Of a stretch of DNA of 64,000 nucleotides, positions 44,535 through 52,421 are shown piece after piece. This stretch comes from Janthinobacterium saanense (GTDB lineage: Bacteria; Pseudomonadota; Gammaproteobacteria; Burkholderiales; Burkholderiaceae_D). The translations under genes and the position numbers were made by a program. The notes beneath the pieces are model-generated. The model had not been told where the DNA came from. It worked only from the letters and a program-made list of their open reading frames with translations, and did no database searches. Positions within the stretch are counted from its first letter, which is position 1. Each line of letters begins with the position of its first letter. Location of the stretch: the NCBI RefSeq assembly GCF_014200675.1, contig NZ_JACHCI010000011.1, positions 62,001 to 126,000 on the forward strand. The letters run 5' to 3'.

Positions 44535-45733
44535 GGTGTGTTTCCTTTATTCTTGTCGTCCGCGCCGGGCGCGGGTGGAGTCTGATTCTGTGATGCAGGA
44601 TTGAGCGGATCAAGCTCGGGCGGCACATCGAACTGCCTGGGCTTGTCGGGGCGCTGGCCGTGGCCATTGCCATACGAGCGCAACTGGAACACGTAGGCCA
44701 GCACTTCGGCCACGGCGCCGTACAGCGCTTCCGGTATCTCGTCGCCGATATCCGTGTGCTTGTACAGGGCACGCGCCAGGGCCGGCGCTTCCAGGATGGC
44801 GACCTTGTGTTCGCCAGCCAGTTCGCGGATCTTGGCCGCCACCTCATCGACGCCCTTGGCCACCACTTGCGGCGCGCCGCGCGAATTGGCGCCATACTTG
44901 AGCGCCACCGCGTAGTGAGTCGGGTTGGTCACCACCACGTCGGCGGTCGGCACATCGGCCATCATGCGGCGGCGCGAGGCTTCGCGCTGCAGTTGGCGGA
45001 TCTTTGCCTTGATCTGCGGATTACCGTCCGATTCCTTCGACTCCTGCTTGACTTCCTGCAGGGTCATTTTCATTTTATTGGCGTAGTGCCACATCTGGTA
45101 CGGGCCATCGATGGCGGCGATCAAGCCCAGCGCGCCAACGATGATCAGGAAAGCGCTGATCAGCAGGCTGACCAGATGCGCCGTGCCGACACGCAAGGAT
45201 TCCACCGTCAGCCCCAGCACCGCTTCCTTGTGATGCTGCATCACCAGCCAGGCGACGATGCCGACCACGATGGTCTTGGCTATCGCCTTGAGCAACTCCA
45301 CCAGGGCATTCTTGGAAAACATATTGCCCAGGCCCTTGATCGGGTTGAGCTTGCCGAAATTCGGCGTAAACGCTTTCGAGCTGAACAGCCAGCCGCCCAC
45401 CAGCAAGGGCGACGCCAGCGCCACGATCATGATCACCACCGCATACGGCAGGCAGGTGAGCAGCACCGCGCCTATGTCGTAAGCGATGCGCAAGATCATC
45501 GCATTGGGATTCACTATCTGTTCCCGGTCCATCGACAGCCCGGACACCATCACGGCAGACAGCCGCCGCACGATGGAATCGCCGGCAAACCACAGGCAGC
45601 AGCCAGACGCCATCAGCACCGTAAACGTGGCCACTTCACGCGATCGCGGAACGTCGCCTTCCTCACGCGCCTGCTCGAGGCGCTTCGGTGACGCGGCTTC
45701 GGTCTTTTCTGCGTCGCTGTCTTCCGACATCAA
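44531..45733 (-). CDS. flhB: Flagellar export switch protein FlhB
   Basis: A 400-residue membrane protein. Four transmembrane segments fill residues 35-210, and the autocleaving cytoplasmic domain has NPTH at 270-273 (VVVTNPTHYAVALKYG). Cleavage there, with FliK, switches export from hook to filament. A Pro/Asn-rich tail of about 40 residues extends beyond the usual end. A second in-frame ATG one codon downstream is equally possible. A paralogous C-terminal domain without NPTH lies at 9563-9901. flhB leads the flhB-flhA pair. Confidence 0.97.
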   Translation of the reverse strand: MMSEDSDAEKTEAASPKRLEQAREEGDVPRSREVATFTVLMASGCCLWFAGDSIVRRLSAVMVSGLSMDREQIVNPNAMILRIAYDIGAVLLTCLPYAVVIMIVALASPLLVGGWLFSSKAFTPNFGKLNPIKGLGNMFSKNALVELLKAIAKTIVVGIVAWLVMQHHKEAVLGLTVESLRVGTAHLVSLLISAFLIIVGALGLIAAIDGPYQMWHYANKMKMTLQEVKQESKESDGNPQIKAKIRQLQREASRRRMMADVPTADVVVTNPTHYAVALKYGANSRGAPQVVAKGVDEVAAKIRELAGEHKVAILEAPALARALYKHTDIGDEIPEALYGAVAEVLAYVFQLRSYGNGHGQRPDKPRQFDVPPELDPLNPASQNQTPPAPGADDKNKGNTP

Positions 45734-45826
45734 TCAACTCCGGTGGTGTCCTGCGGCCTGGCTAGGCGCATGAGGGACTGGGCATGAGACATTATCGAGT
45801 CTGCAGCCCACATGCCATCGGCGGAA

Positions 45827-45851
45827 CAGGGCAGTAAATGCCCTGCTTTTC
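45827..45851 (-). terminator. Hairpin 3' of the fumarylacetoacetase-family gene
   Basis: CAGGGCA (45827-45833) and TGCCCTG (45839-45845) with a 5-base loop. On the minus strand it lies just after the hydrolase stop, with only two Ts following. On the plus strand it is followed by CTTTTC. A weak or bidirectional terminator separating the hydrolase from the flhB promoter region (45734-45826). Confidence 0.45.
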
Positions 45852-45866
45852 AAATCTCGATAAGAC

Positions 45867-46865
45867 CTAGCGGCCTTTTCGTGCTTCCGCCTGCTCCACC
45901 TTCTGTTCGATGGCGCCAAACAGCGACTTGCCATCATCTGCCAGCATCTCGATGCGGATGGTATCGCCAAACAACATGAACGGCGTGATGGCCACGCCAT
46001 CGACCATGATCTCCTGATTACGTCGCTCAACAATGCTGGAAAAACCCTTCTTCATCTCCTTATTCGCCACTCCGCCCGCACTGACCACGCTGCCGGCGCC
46101 GGCAGAACGGGTCTGGCACAGATGGGCCAGCAATTGCGGATAGTTAAAAGTCATGTCGGCGCCTGCGGCAGGCTGGCCCGTCAACTTGCCATTCAGACTG
46201 GAACGCAGCGGCAAACACACTTTGCCGCCACGCCAGGCGTCCCCCAGCTCGTCGGGCGTAATCGCCACCGGCGAGCAAGCCATGGCAGGCTTAGCTTGCA
46301 GATAACCATGGCCGCTGGCCAGCTCATCTGGCGCCAGGTTGCGCAGGGTGATGTCATTGACCAGCATCAGCAGCTTGATGCCCATGTGGGCTTGATCCGC
46401 CGTCGAGCCCATGGCAACGTCGTCCGTGATGGCGGCAATCCCCGCTTCATAATCGATGCCCCACTGTTCGTAAGCGAGCACGATGGGATCCTGGGCGCCC
46501 AGGAAACGGTCGCTGGCGCCCTGGTACATCAGCGGCGTGTCGCGCAAATTGGCCGGCACGTCGCGGCCCGCCGCCTTGCAGGCGCGCTCGACCTGCTGCA
46601 AATAAGATACCCCCGCCACGCGCAGGTGGCTGCGCGGCAGCGGCGCCATGCAGTTGGCAGGGTCGAACTCGAAGGCGCGATGGCCGCGTCCGCTATTGAG
46701 GGTCTGGTACAGCAAATCGAGTTGCGGCGCGATAAAGGTCCAGTCGTCGAGCGCCCGCTGCAGGGTCGAGGCGATGCCGTCGGCCAGATGGGCGGTTTTC
46801 AGGTCGCGCGAGACGACGGCCAGCTGACCATCGCGCGTGCCGTCATTCAAGGTGGCTAATTTCAT
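45867..46865 (-). CDS. Fumarylacetoacetate hydrolase family protein
   Basis: A 332-residue protein of the FAH superfamily, metal-dependent hydrolases or decarboxylases of 2,4-dioxo acids. DYEAGIAAITDDVAMGSTAD contains the acidic metal-binding residues (YExG...D), and SPVAITPDELGDAWRGGKVC and VVSAGGVANKEMKKGFSSIV match the FAH fold. Members of this length are often annotated as fumarylacetoacetate hydrolases of aromatic catabolism, but no partner genes are present, so the substrate is open. It is transcribed apart from rsuA by a terminator. Confidence 0.85.
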   Translation of the reverse strand: MKLATLNDGTRDGQLAVVSRDLKTAHLADGIASTLQRALDDWTFIAPQLDLLYQTLNSGRGHRAFEFDPANCMAPLPRSHLRVAGVSYLQQVERACKAAGRDVPANLRDTPLMYQGASDRFLGAQDPIVLAYEQWGIDYEAGIAAITDDVAMGSTADQAHMGIKLLMLVNDITLRNLAPDELASGHGYLQAKPAMACSPVAITPDELGDAWRGGKVCLPLRSSLNGKLTGQPAAGADMTFNYPQLLAHLCQTRSAGAGSVVSAGGVANKEMKKGFSSIVERRNQEIMVDGVAITPFMLFGDTIRIEMLADDGKSLFGAIEQKVEQAEARKGR

Positions 46866-46911
46866 GTGTGGAATTTGTCAGATGCAGGCTATAGGCGCCA
46901 ATCAGACGCCA

Positions 46912-46935
46912 AAAAGCCGGGAATTCCCGGCTTTT
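46912..46935 (-). terminator. Bidirectional hairpin terminator between rsuA and the FAH gene
   Basis: AAAAGCCGGG and CCCGGCTTTT form a perfect 12-bp palindrome with no unpaired loop bases except the central AATT. On the minus strand it is followed by TTGG, ending the rsuA message before the hydrolase start. Confidence 0.8.
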
Positions 46936-46950
46936 ATTATCAGGAAGAAA

Positions 46951-47661
46951 TCAGGCCAGCAGCGCCAGTTGCTCGGCTGTCAGATAACACCACTCGCCTT
47001 CGGCGATGCCCAGCGATTCCAGGGTCAGGCTGCCGATGGCGGAACGGTGCAAGGCGCTGCAATGGTTGCCTGCGGCAGCCAGCATGCGCTTGACCTGGTG
47101 GTATTTACCCTGTTCCAGCACGATTTCCAGCTGGTGCTCACCGCGCTTGACGCAAGTCAAGGCGGCCAGCGGCGCAGGCTCGTCGTGCAATTGCACGCCA
47201 GCCAGCAGCAGCGCCACCAGCTCATCGGTCACGGGTTCTTGGGTGGTGGCCTGGTAAATCTTGGGGACATGGCGTTTCGGCGACGATTGCGCATGGATAA
47301 ACGGGCCATCGTCGGACATCAGCAGCATACCGGTCGTATCATGGTCGAGCCGGCCGACCGGCTGCACTTCGCGCCAGCTGAACTGTTCCGGCAGCAGGGT
47401 CAGCACGCCAGGGTGGTGGCTGGGTTTGCGCGAGCATTCGAAGTTGGCCGGCTTGTGCAGCGCCAGATACAGGTGTGCGTGATACACCCACTCTTCTTCA
47501 AACACGTGCAGCACCAGGCCTTCGGTTTCGACGGTGGTGCGGTAATTGGTCTGGGTCACGCCATCGATGACGACATCGCCATCGTCGATGAGGGAGCGGC
47601 AATACTTGCGGGTACCAAAGCCCTGCGATTGCAGGATGCGGTCTAGGGATAATTTACTCAT
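46951..47661 (-). CDS. rsuA: 16S rRNA pseudouridine synthase RsuA family
   Basis: A 236-residue protein with an N-terminal S4 domain (LDRILQSQGFGTRKYCRSLI, then DGDVVIDG) and a pseudouridine synthase domain. The catalytic Asp is residue 106 in GRLDHDTTGML. KYHQVKRMLAAAGNHCSALH is the C-terminal RsuA motif. RsuA makes pseudouridine 516 of 16S rRNA. The ATG at 47661 gives the usual N-terminus MSKLSLDRIL. Confidence 0.92.
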   Translation of the reverse strand: MSKLSLDRILQSQGFGTRKYCRSLIDDGDVVIDGVTQTNYRTTVETEGLVLHVFEEEWVYHAHLYLALHKPANFECSRKPSHHPGVLTLLPEQFSWREVQPVGRLDHDTTGMLLMSDDGPFIHAQSSPKRHVPKIYQATTQEPVTDELVALLLAGVQLHDEPAPLAALTCVKRGEHQLEIVLEQGKYHQVKRMLAAAGNHCSALHRSAIGSLTLESLGIAEGEWCYLTAEQLALLA

Positions 47662-47806
47662 GGGCGTGACTTTAACAGATGGCGCTTGCAGCGTGAAGAC
47701 GCCGCGCATCTGCAGCGGGAAGCAGGGCTGCGGCCCTCAACACGCGGGTAAAGCAAAAAAACAGGCAAAATTCAAGGCATCTTTTTTAGCCAGGCGGCAA
47801 ATTCAT
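47662..47806. other. Intergenic region upstream of rsuA
   Basis: AT-rich stretch (GCAAAAAAACAGGC, CTTTTTTAGCC) that must hold the rsuA promoter on the minus strand. No strong -35/-10 pair was seen. It borders the FNR-type box at 47807. No gene is seen. Confidence 0.4.
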
Positions 47807-47854
47807 TTGAGATATATCAAGCGCTCGGAATATTGGATTGCTAGACTGAAATCA
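47807..47854 (+). promoter_or_regulatory. Candidate class II FNR/CRP-family-dependent promoter
   Basis: TTGAGATATATCAA at 47807-47820 matches the FNR consensus TTGAT-N4-ATCAA at 9 of 10 positions. TAGACT at 47842-47847 is a plausible -10. The box centre (47813.5) lies 41.5 bases before 47855, within one base of the start predicted from the -10, which is the class II FNR geometry. This suggests anaerobic activation of the small gene downstream. Confidence 0.6.
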
Positions 47855-47874
47855 CGTTAGGAATCCGCCTAACG
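47855..47874 (+). other. Perfect hairpin at the predicted 5' end of the transcript
   Basis: CGTTAGG (47855-47861), loop AATCCG, CCTAACG (47868-47874): a 7-bp perfect stem that would start at base one of the RNA. A 5'-terminal stem can protect an mRNA from pyrophosphohydrolase and RNase E attack. It could instead be a DNA operator. Confidence 0.5.
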
Positions 47875-47912
47875 ACCTTTAGGAATAACGGTAGAACCAA
47901 GAAGAGCTTCGT

Positions 47913-48260
47913 ATGCATGATATAGACCATATTGCCCTGGAGGGCAGCATCCACGAGATGCGGCTGCGTCTCGCCATCGAACAGAGCGCGATGCATAAAG
48001 TACGGCTAGCCGTGGCGCGCTGGCGAGGCGCGCCGCCAGCGCAAGCCCTGCAGGCAAAGCAGGAGAGCCCATCCTGCCATGATAATTGCCCGCCCCTCCC
48101 TTGCCAGTCGCGCTGGCATGCACAGACGCAATGCCATTTCATGTGCTGGCTGGAAGCGGGCGGCTTTGCCCAGGACGCGGCGCAAGAGAACATCGCTGCA
48201 GGAAGCAGCCCGGAAGAGCATGGCAGTCAGGCAAGCTCCAGCCTGCACTGCCCGCCCTGA
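47913..48260 (+). CDS. Hypothetical small protein (115 aa), candidate FNR-regulated gene
   Basis: Not a family I recognise. The frame starts ATG with an AAGAAGAG ribosome site six bases upstream, inside a unit with a good FNR-type promoter and a hairpin 20 bases after the stop. The N-terminal 45 residues look helical and charged (MHDIDHIALEGSIHEMRLRL). The middle is Cys/His-rich (CHDNCPPLPC, then CHFMC), which could bind metal. The last 30 residues are low-complexity Ser/Glu/Ala. No signal peptide. Third-position GC is high at the start, as in local genes. Other frames here are also open, so it could be a non-coding or different-frame transcript. Confidence 0.45.
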   Translation: MHDIDHIALEGSIHEMRLRLAIEQSAMHKVRLAVARWRGAPPAQALQAKQESPSCHDNCPPLPCQSRWHAQTQCHFMCWLEAGGFAQDAAQENIAAGSSPEEHGSQASSSLHCPP

Positions 48261-48279
48261 ACACAGTATTCGCACAAAA

Positions 48280-48308
48280 GGTAACGGCGGCATTGCGCCG
48301 CCGTTACC
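48280..48308. terminator. Strong hairpin between the small gene and sppA
   Basis: GGTAACGGCGG and CCGCCGTTACC form an 11-bp stem around CATTGCG. On the minus strand it is followed by TTTTG, so it can end the rluC-sppA message. On the plus strand it lies 20 bases after the small gene stop but lacks a T-run. Probably a shared convergent terminator. Confidence 0.65.
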
Positions 48309-48572
48309 AAGCCCCATCGGGACTTTAGTGAGGAATGTAAATTCACTCAAAACCGCATCGTCGATGCAGCAAGTAGTTCCAAGACTAACCTGGCTCAAGT
48401 TCGTACTGACAAATTACCGCCAGCCTTCCGATAACATAGATGATGTATCGCCCCTCCCTTGACATGAACTACAGTGTCAATATAGACCACAGCCTGTCAT
48501 TTTCAAGGCGATTTACCCTCTTTTAGCATGGGCATACTTGCTGACGCTATCAGAATGACAGCGTCATTTCCT
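48309..48572. other. Intergenic region 3' of sppA
   Basis: No convincing gene. It holds a plus-strand promoter with internal dyad (48459-48486) and a 7-bp hairpin, TGACGCT (48541-48547 region) pairing with AGCGTCA, next to the end of sppA. A TCCGATAA at 48427-48434 lacks a sigma-28 -35. Confidence 0.4.
48459..48486 (+). promoter_or_regulatory. Orphan sigma-70-type promoter with internal dyad, directed into the 3' end of sppA
   Basis: TTGACA (48459-48464), a 16-base spacer and TATAGA (48481-48486): a perfect -35 and a 5 of 6 -10. The spacer ends in TGTCAA, making a TTGACA-N10-TGTCAA dyad that covers the -35, a typical repressor or MerR-type layout. No plus-strand gene follows; transcription would run antisense into sppA, whose stop is 87 bases downstream. 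Confidence 0.55.
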
Positions 48573-49565
48573 TCACCGCAACATCGGCTTGACGTCGTCC
48601 ATGGCCGCCTTCATGGCGCCGGAGCCCAGGGAAGCACCGAATTTTTTCAGCACGCGTTCAGGCAAGCCTTCGCGTTGCGTGTAATCGACGATGTCTTCGG
48701 CCTTGACGACATCGCGCGCCACGCTGTCGACCGTGCCGAAATCATCGGCCAGGCCCATTTCGACGGCTTTGGCGCCGGTCCAGAACAAGCCCGAGAACAT
48801 CTCTGGCGTTTCTTTCAGGCGCTTGCCGCGCCCGGCGCGCACCACGTCGATGAATTGCTGGTGGATTTCATTGAGCATGCCCTGGGCATAGGCCTTGTGT
48901 TTCTCGGACAGCGGGCTGAACGGGTCCATGAAACCTTTGTTTTCACCGGCCGTCAGCAAGCGGCGCTCGACGCCGACCTTTTCCATCACCCCCGTGAAAC
49001 CGAAGCCATCCATCAGCACGCCGATGGAGCCGACCACGCTGGCCTTGTTGACGAAAATCTTGTCGGCCGCAGCGGCAATGTAATAACCACCGGAGGCGCA
49101 CATTTCATCGACCACCACATACAGGGGCTTGTCGGGATACCCTTTGCGCAAGCGCTGCATTTCATCGACGATCATGCCGGCCTGCACGGGACTGCCGCCC
49201 GGACTATTAATATGCAGTATCACTGCGACCGAACCGCTATCTGAAAATGCCTTGTCCAGTGCAGGGATCACCACGCCAGCCGAACCGCTGCCGTCGGCAT
49301 CGATGGTGCCCGTGATATCGATCAGGGCCGTGTGACGCCCCAAGGTTTCGCTATCGTCGGTATTGTTGTAGTCATAAAACACCCACAGGGCAAACAACAC
49401 GACCAGCAAGCTTGTCACCTTGAAAAACACGCTCCAGCGCCGGTGTGCGCGCTGTTCCTGCAAGGTGGCAAACACCAGCTTTTCCAGCACCTCGCGCTCC
49501 CAGTTGCCGTTGGCGCCAGGACCGGCGGCGGCAGAAACCGGCGTGTCATTCGTGTTATCGCTCAT
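48573..49565 (-). CDS. sppA: S49 family signal peptide peptidase SppA
   Basis: A 330-residue short-form SppA, a membrane serine protease that degrades cleaved signal peptides. One transmembrane segment (residues about 44-64, WSVFFKVTSLLVVLFALWVF). The nucleophile Ser158 is in DEMCASGGYYIAAA and the general base Lys210 in TAGENKGFMDPF. ILHINSPGGSPVQAG is the oxyanion region. It is the last gene of rluC, HAD phosphatase, Rieske and sppA, 36 bases after the Rieske gene. Confidence 0.94.
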   Translation of the reverse strand: MSDNTNDTPVSAAAGPGANGNWEREVLEKLVFATLQEQRAHRRWSVFFKVTSLLVVLFALWVFYDYNNTDDSETLGRHTALIDITGTIDADGSGSAGVVIPALDKAFSDSGSVAVILHINSPGGSPVQAGMIVDEMQRLRKGYPDKPLYVVVDEMCASGGYYIAAAADKIFVNKASVVGSIGVLMDGFGFTGVMEKVGVERRLLTAGENKGFMDPFSPLSEKHKAYAQGMLNEIHQQFIDVVRAGRGKRLKETPEMFSGLFWTGAKAVEMGLADDFGTVDSVARDVVKAEDIVDYTQREGLPERVLKKFGASLGSGAMKAAMDDVKPMLR

Positions 49566-49601
49566 AATTCACTTTGCTTAAATAAAGACCAGCGCCAGGC
49601 A

Positions 49602-49979
49602 TCATGCCTGGCGTGGCCTGACATAATCGTCGGGCTGCCAGTACAACTGGCCGTCGCGCTCGGCCACCGGTATCGGACGCAAACGCCCCCCCTTGCAGGG
49701 TCCGCCAGCGCACACACCGCTATCGGGCACGTAGACAGCGCCATGCGTGGAACACATCAGGTACAAGCCGCTCGATTCGAAAAACTCGCCTTCGGCCCAA
49801 TCGAGTTCGATCGGCACGTGGGCGCAGCGGTTCAGATAACCATAAGCCTTGCCGTCATAGCGCACGACAAAACCGGTGGTCGCTTCGCCGCCAGCAGAAA
49901 CAGGGAAACGCACGCCCTTGCCGCCCTCTTGCACCGCCTCGGCGGCGCAGATCAACATATCGACAACTTCGCTCATCAT
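49602..49979 (-). CDS. Rieske [2Fe-2S] protein
   Basis: A 125-residue soluble protein with one Rieske cluster site: Cys52-x-His54 in RCAHVPIELD and Cys76-x2-His79 in LMCSTHGAVY. It resembles stand-alone Rieske ferredoxins that lie next to HAD phosphatase and sppA genes in many betaproteobacteria. Its redox partner is unknown. The start ATGATGA overlaps the stop of the phosphatase gene; either ATG could be used. Confidence 0.9.
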   Translation of the reverse strand: MMSEVVDMLICAAEAVQEGGKGVRFPVSAGGEATTGFVVRYDGKAYGYLNRCAHVPIELDWAEGEFFESSGLYLMCSTHGAVYVPDSGVCAGGPCKGGRLRPIPVAERDGQLYWQPDDYVRPRQA

Positions 49980-50635
49980 GCGTTCTCGTTCAGCCATTGA
50001 TGCAGCTCGGCTACGCTGGCGGCCGAATACAAAGGGTTGCAAGCTTGCAATTGCTCCATGGGATGGGCGCCATACTGCACTGCTACCCCCGCCGCGCCAG
50101 CATTGTTGGCCATCTGCAGATCGTGGCTAGTATCGCCGATCATCACGGTACGGCGGATATCCTGCCCCAATTCGCGCGTCAATTCCTGCAACATGGCAGG
50201 GTGCGGCTTGGAAAACGTTTCATCGGCACAACGCGTTGCATCAAACAGGGACAATAACTTAACGGCATTCAACGAACGGTTCAGGCCCACGCGGCTCTTG
50301 CCGGTGGCGACCGCCAGGAAATAGGCTTGCTGCGACAAATCTTCCAGCATTGCATGCACGCCAGGAAACAAGCTCAACTGATGGTCGCTCGACAGATAGT
50401 GATAGCGGTAGCGTTCCGCCATGCGCGCATGGTATTTCGGCTCAACATCGGGCATCACCGCCTGCATGGCTTCCTGCAAGCCCAGGCCGATCACATGGGA
50501 AGCAAGCAAATCGCCAGGAACAGGCAAGCCCAGGTCTTTGGCCGAAGCCTGGATGCATTGCACGATGGTGGAGGTACTATCCATCAAAGTACCATCCCAA
50601 TCAAAGACGATCAGATCAAATTGCTTTCTTGCCAT
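49976..50635 (-). CDS. HAD-superfamily phosphatase, phosphoglycolate phosphatase-like
   Basis: A 219-residue HAD IA hydrolase. Motif I DWDGTLMDS has the nucleophile Asp12 and Asp14; motif II is VATGKSRVG; motif III Lys is in FSKPHPAM; motif IV is VMIGDTSHDLQMA. The substrate could be phosphoglycolate or another small phosphate; genes like this following rluC are often called gph. It is 93 bases downstream of rluC. Confidence 0.88.
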   Translation of the reverse strand: MARKQFDLIVFDWDGTLMDSTSTIVQCIQASAKDLGLPVPGDLLASHVIGLGLQEAMQAVMPDVEPKYHARMAERYRYHYLSSDHQLSLFPGVHAMLEDLSQQAYFLAVATGKSRVGLNRSLNAVKLLSLFDATRCADETFSKPHPAMLQELTRELGQDIRRTVMIGDTSHDLQMANNAGAAGVAVQYGAHPMEQLQACNPLYSAASVAELHQWLNENA

Positions 50636-50728
50636 GTTTTCCGACGGTACAAACGCCGGCTCCTTGAGTGGTGAAGGATGGCGTGACTACCTTGTGAGTA
50701 GTCGCGCCATCGCAATGTTGAATGCAGG

Positions 50729-51724
50729 CTAGCGGGAGGTGACGGCCAGCGGTTTGCCCAAGCTTACCAAGAAACGCTCGCATTCGGCGGCCAGCGGCGC
50801 CTTCAAAGTCATGCTCTTGCCCGTTTCCGGGTGGGTGAACGTGATTTGATGGGCGTGCAGGAACATGCGCTTGAGGGCGCCACGCGTGCTGTCGGCCTTC
50901 AACAGGGCGCGGTTGAGGGCAAAATCGCCGTATTTATCGTCGCCAGTGATGGGGAAGCCCGACGAAGACAGGTGGACGCGGATCTGATGCGTGCGGCCGG
51001 TCTTCAGTTCCGCTTCCAGCAAGGCGAAGTTGTTATATTTATACAACAGTGTAAACACCGTGTGTGACGGCAAGCCATCGGCTTGCACAGCCACCCGGCG
51101 CTCGCCTTCGGCCGTCGTATATTTATGCAAAGGCAACTTCACATGTTGGCGCGCATTTTTCCAGTCGCCCGCCACCATCACCAGATAACGCTTGTCCGTC
51201 ACACCGTCGCGCATCTGCTCATGCAGATTGGTCAGGGCAGTTCGCTTCTTTGCCAATAACAACAGGCCGGACGTGTCGCGGTCCAGGCGGTGCACCAGTT
51301 CCAGGAACTTGGCGTCCGGACGCGAAGCGCGCAACTGCTCGATCACGCCGAACGATACGCCCGAGCCGCCATGCACGGCCACGCCGGCCGGCTTGTCGAT
51401 GACCAGCAGCTGCGCATCTTCGTAGATGATGGCAAATTCGGCGGCAGGCGCGCCGGTGGCGGCCTTTTCAGCCACGCGCACAGGCGGAATGCGCACCACG
51501 TCGCCAGCGGCGAGGCGGTACAACTGATCGATACGGCCTTTATTAACCCGCACTTCTCCCGAACGCAAGATCCGGTAGATGTGACTTTTAGGCACTCCCT
51601 TGCACACTCTTAATAAGTAGTTGTCGATGCGCTGGCCAGCTTCTTCTTCAGCGATCGTGACGAATTGGGCTTGCGGCTGAACCGGGGGTGTTGAAGGGGG
51701 AACAACATCATTTTGACTCTTCAT
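50729..51724 (-). CDS. rluC: 23S rRNA pseudouridine synthase RluC
   Basis: A 331-residue protein with an N-terminal S4 domain (QRIDNYLLRVCKGVPKSHIY) and the RluA-type catalytic domain. The catalytic Asp148 lies in VHRLDRDTSGLLLL. LKTGRTHQIRVHLSSSGFPI is the second conserved motif. RluC modifies positions 955, 2504 and 2580 of E. coli 23S rRNA. It is divergent from rne, the classical rluC/rne arrangement. Confidence 0.94.
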   Translation of the reverse strand: MKSQNDVVPPSTPPVQPQAQFVTIAEEEAGQRIDNYLLRVCKGVPKSHIYRILRSGEVRVNKGRIDQLYRLAAGDVVRIPPVRVAEKAATGAPAAEFAIIYEDAQLLVIDKPAGVAVHGGSGVSFGVIEQLRASRPDAKFLELVHRLDRDTSGLLLLAKKRTALTNLHEQMRDGVTDKRYLVMVAGDWKNARQHVKLPLHKYTTAEGERRVAVQADGLPSHTVFTLLYKYNNFALLEAELKTGRTHQIRVHLSSSGFPITGDDKYGDFALNRALLKADSTRGALKRMFLHAHQITFTHPETGKSMTLKAPLAAECERFLVSLGKPLAVTSR

Positions 51725-52421
51725 TTACTATGTCTTCCCAGAAATCTCTCTAAGTCCTTCATTTTGAATATATAATTGTTTTTGCTGCGGCCCTGGCTGC
51801 TGCTGGTGTAAGAATAAAAGCACATTTTACACAGGGGCGTCTCCACCGGCCTCGCCAAATTGCAAATTCGGTGGAAAAAAATGTATATGCACCGTCCCTG
51901 CGCGAATCAAGGTTGCACCGTAGTTGTAATCGGATAAGGCGTACGGATGCTGAAGAGAGTGTATTGGATTGTAAGGATAAGTACCCGTTAGCGCGACTTA
52001 TCAAGTCGGGCTCGCGGGTTGATGAAGTTGATAACGCTTGCCGTTTTCGCCAAACCCCGTATTCGGCCACCTGAGGTTGTCGATGAATAGGCTGAGGCCA
52101 AGCCTCGCCATCGCGATCCCTGTAATGTGCCGGCTGACGATTTGGCTCTGAATTTGCTGTCCGCTTGCATTCTCTGCCCCCGACACATACTCGGGCTGTA
52201 TCAGATGAGTTGCAAGTGCGCTGTGCACTCGGCATGACGATCGACCTCACCGCGCCTGTTGCGGCCGTAACGTACGTACTGTAGTAAGGTAGTACGCGTT
52301 ATTGCTCCGCACGACTAGGCATTTCCCCCGCCTACACTCCCGTTCTCGCATATATCCCTGTACTTTGGCCGCTTCCTAGGAAGCAGCCTCGAGATGACCT
52401 ACGGGTCGCGGAGTTATAAAA
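51725..52421 (+). promoter_or_regulatory. rluC/rne intergenic region and long structured rne leader
   Basis: 697 bases with no credible gene. TATAAT at 51771-51776 is a perfect -10 for the plus strand, with a poor -35, so the leader could be close to 640 bases. Hairpins in order: CGACTT-ATC-AAGTCG (51994-52008), GAGG-CCAAG-CCTC near 52090-52110, AGTGC-GCTGT-GCACT near 52215-52235, a bulged stem at 52269-52300 (AACGTACGTACT with AGTACGCGTT), and the palindrome GCTTCCTAGGAAGC (52371-52384). In E. coli the long rne leader lets RNase E cleave its own message; a similar role here is inference. Confidence 0.5.

Noticed and set aside
42375-44585. A 736-codon plus-strand open frame opposite flhA, and a 500-codon one at 40931-42433 opposite flhF
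   Set aside because: His/Gln/Arg-rich translations without domains. flhA and flhF are clear on the other strand, so these are shadows of GC-skewed codons.
47546-47860. Plus-strand open frame crossing the rsuA start
   Set aside because: Most of it is antisense to rsuA; the remainder is AT-rich leader DNA without coding character.
48427-48434. TCCGATAA, a possible sigma-28 -10
   Set aside because: No TAAAGTTT-like octamer at 11 bases upstream (GACAAATT) and no gene downstream in that direction.
51759-52250. Minus-strand open frames upstream of rne (163 and 75 codons)
   Set aside because: No ribosome site, no recognisable domain, and a composition unlike local genes. The region is better explained as the rne leader.
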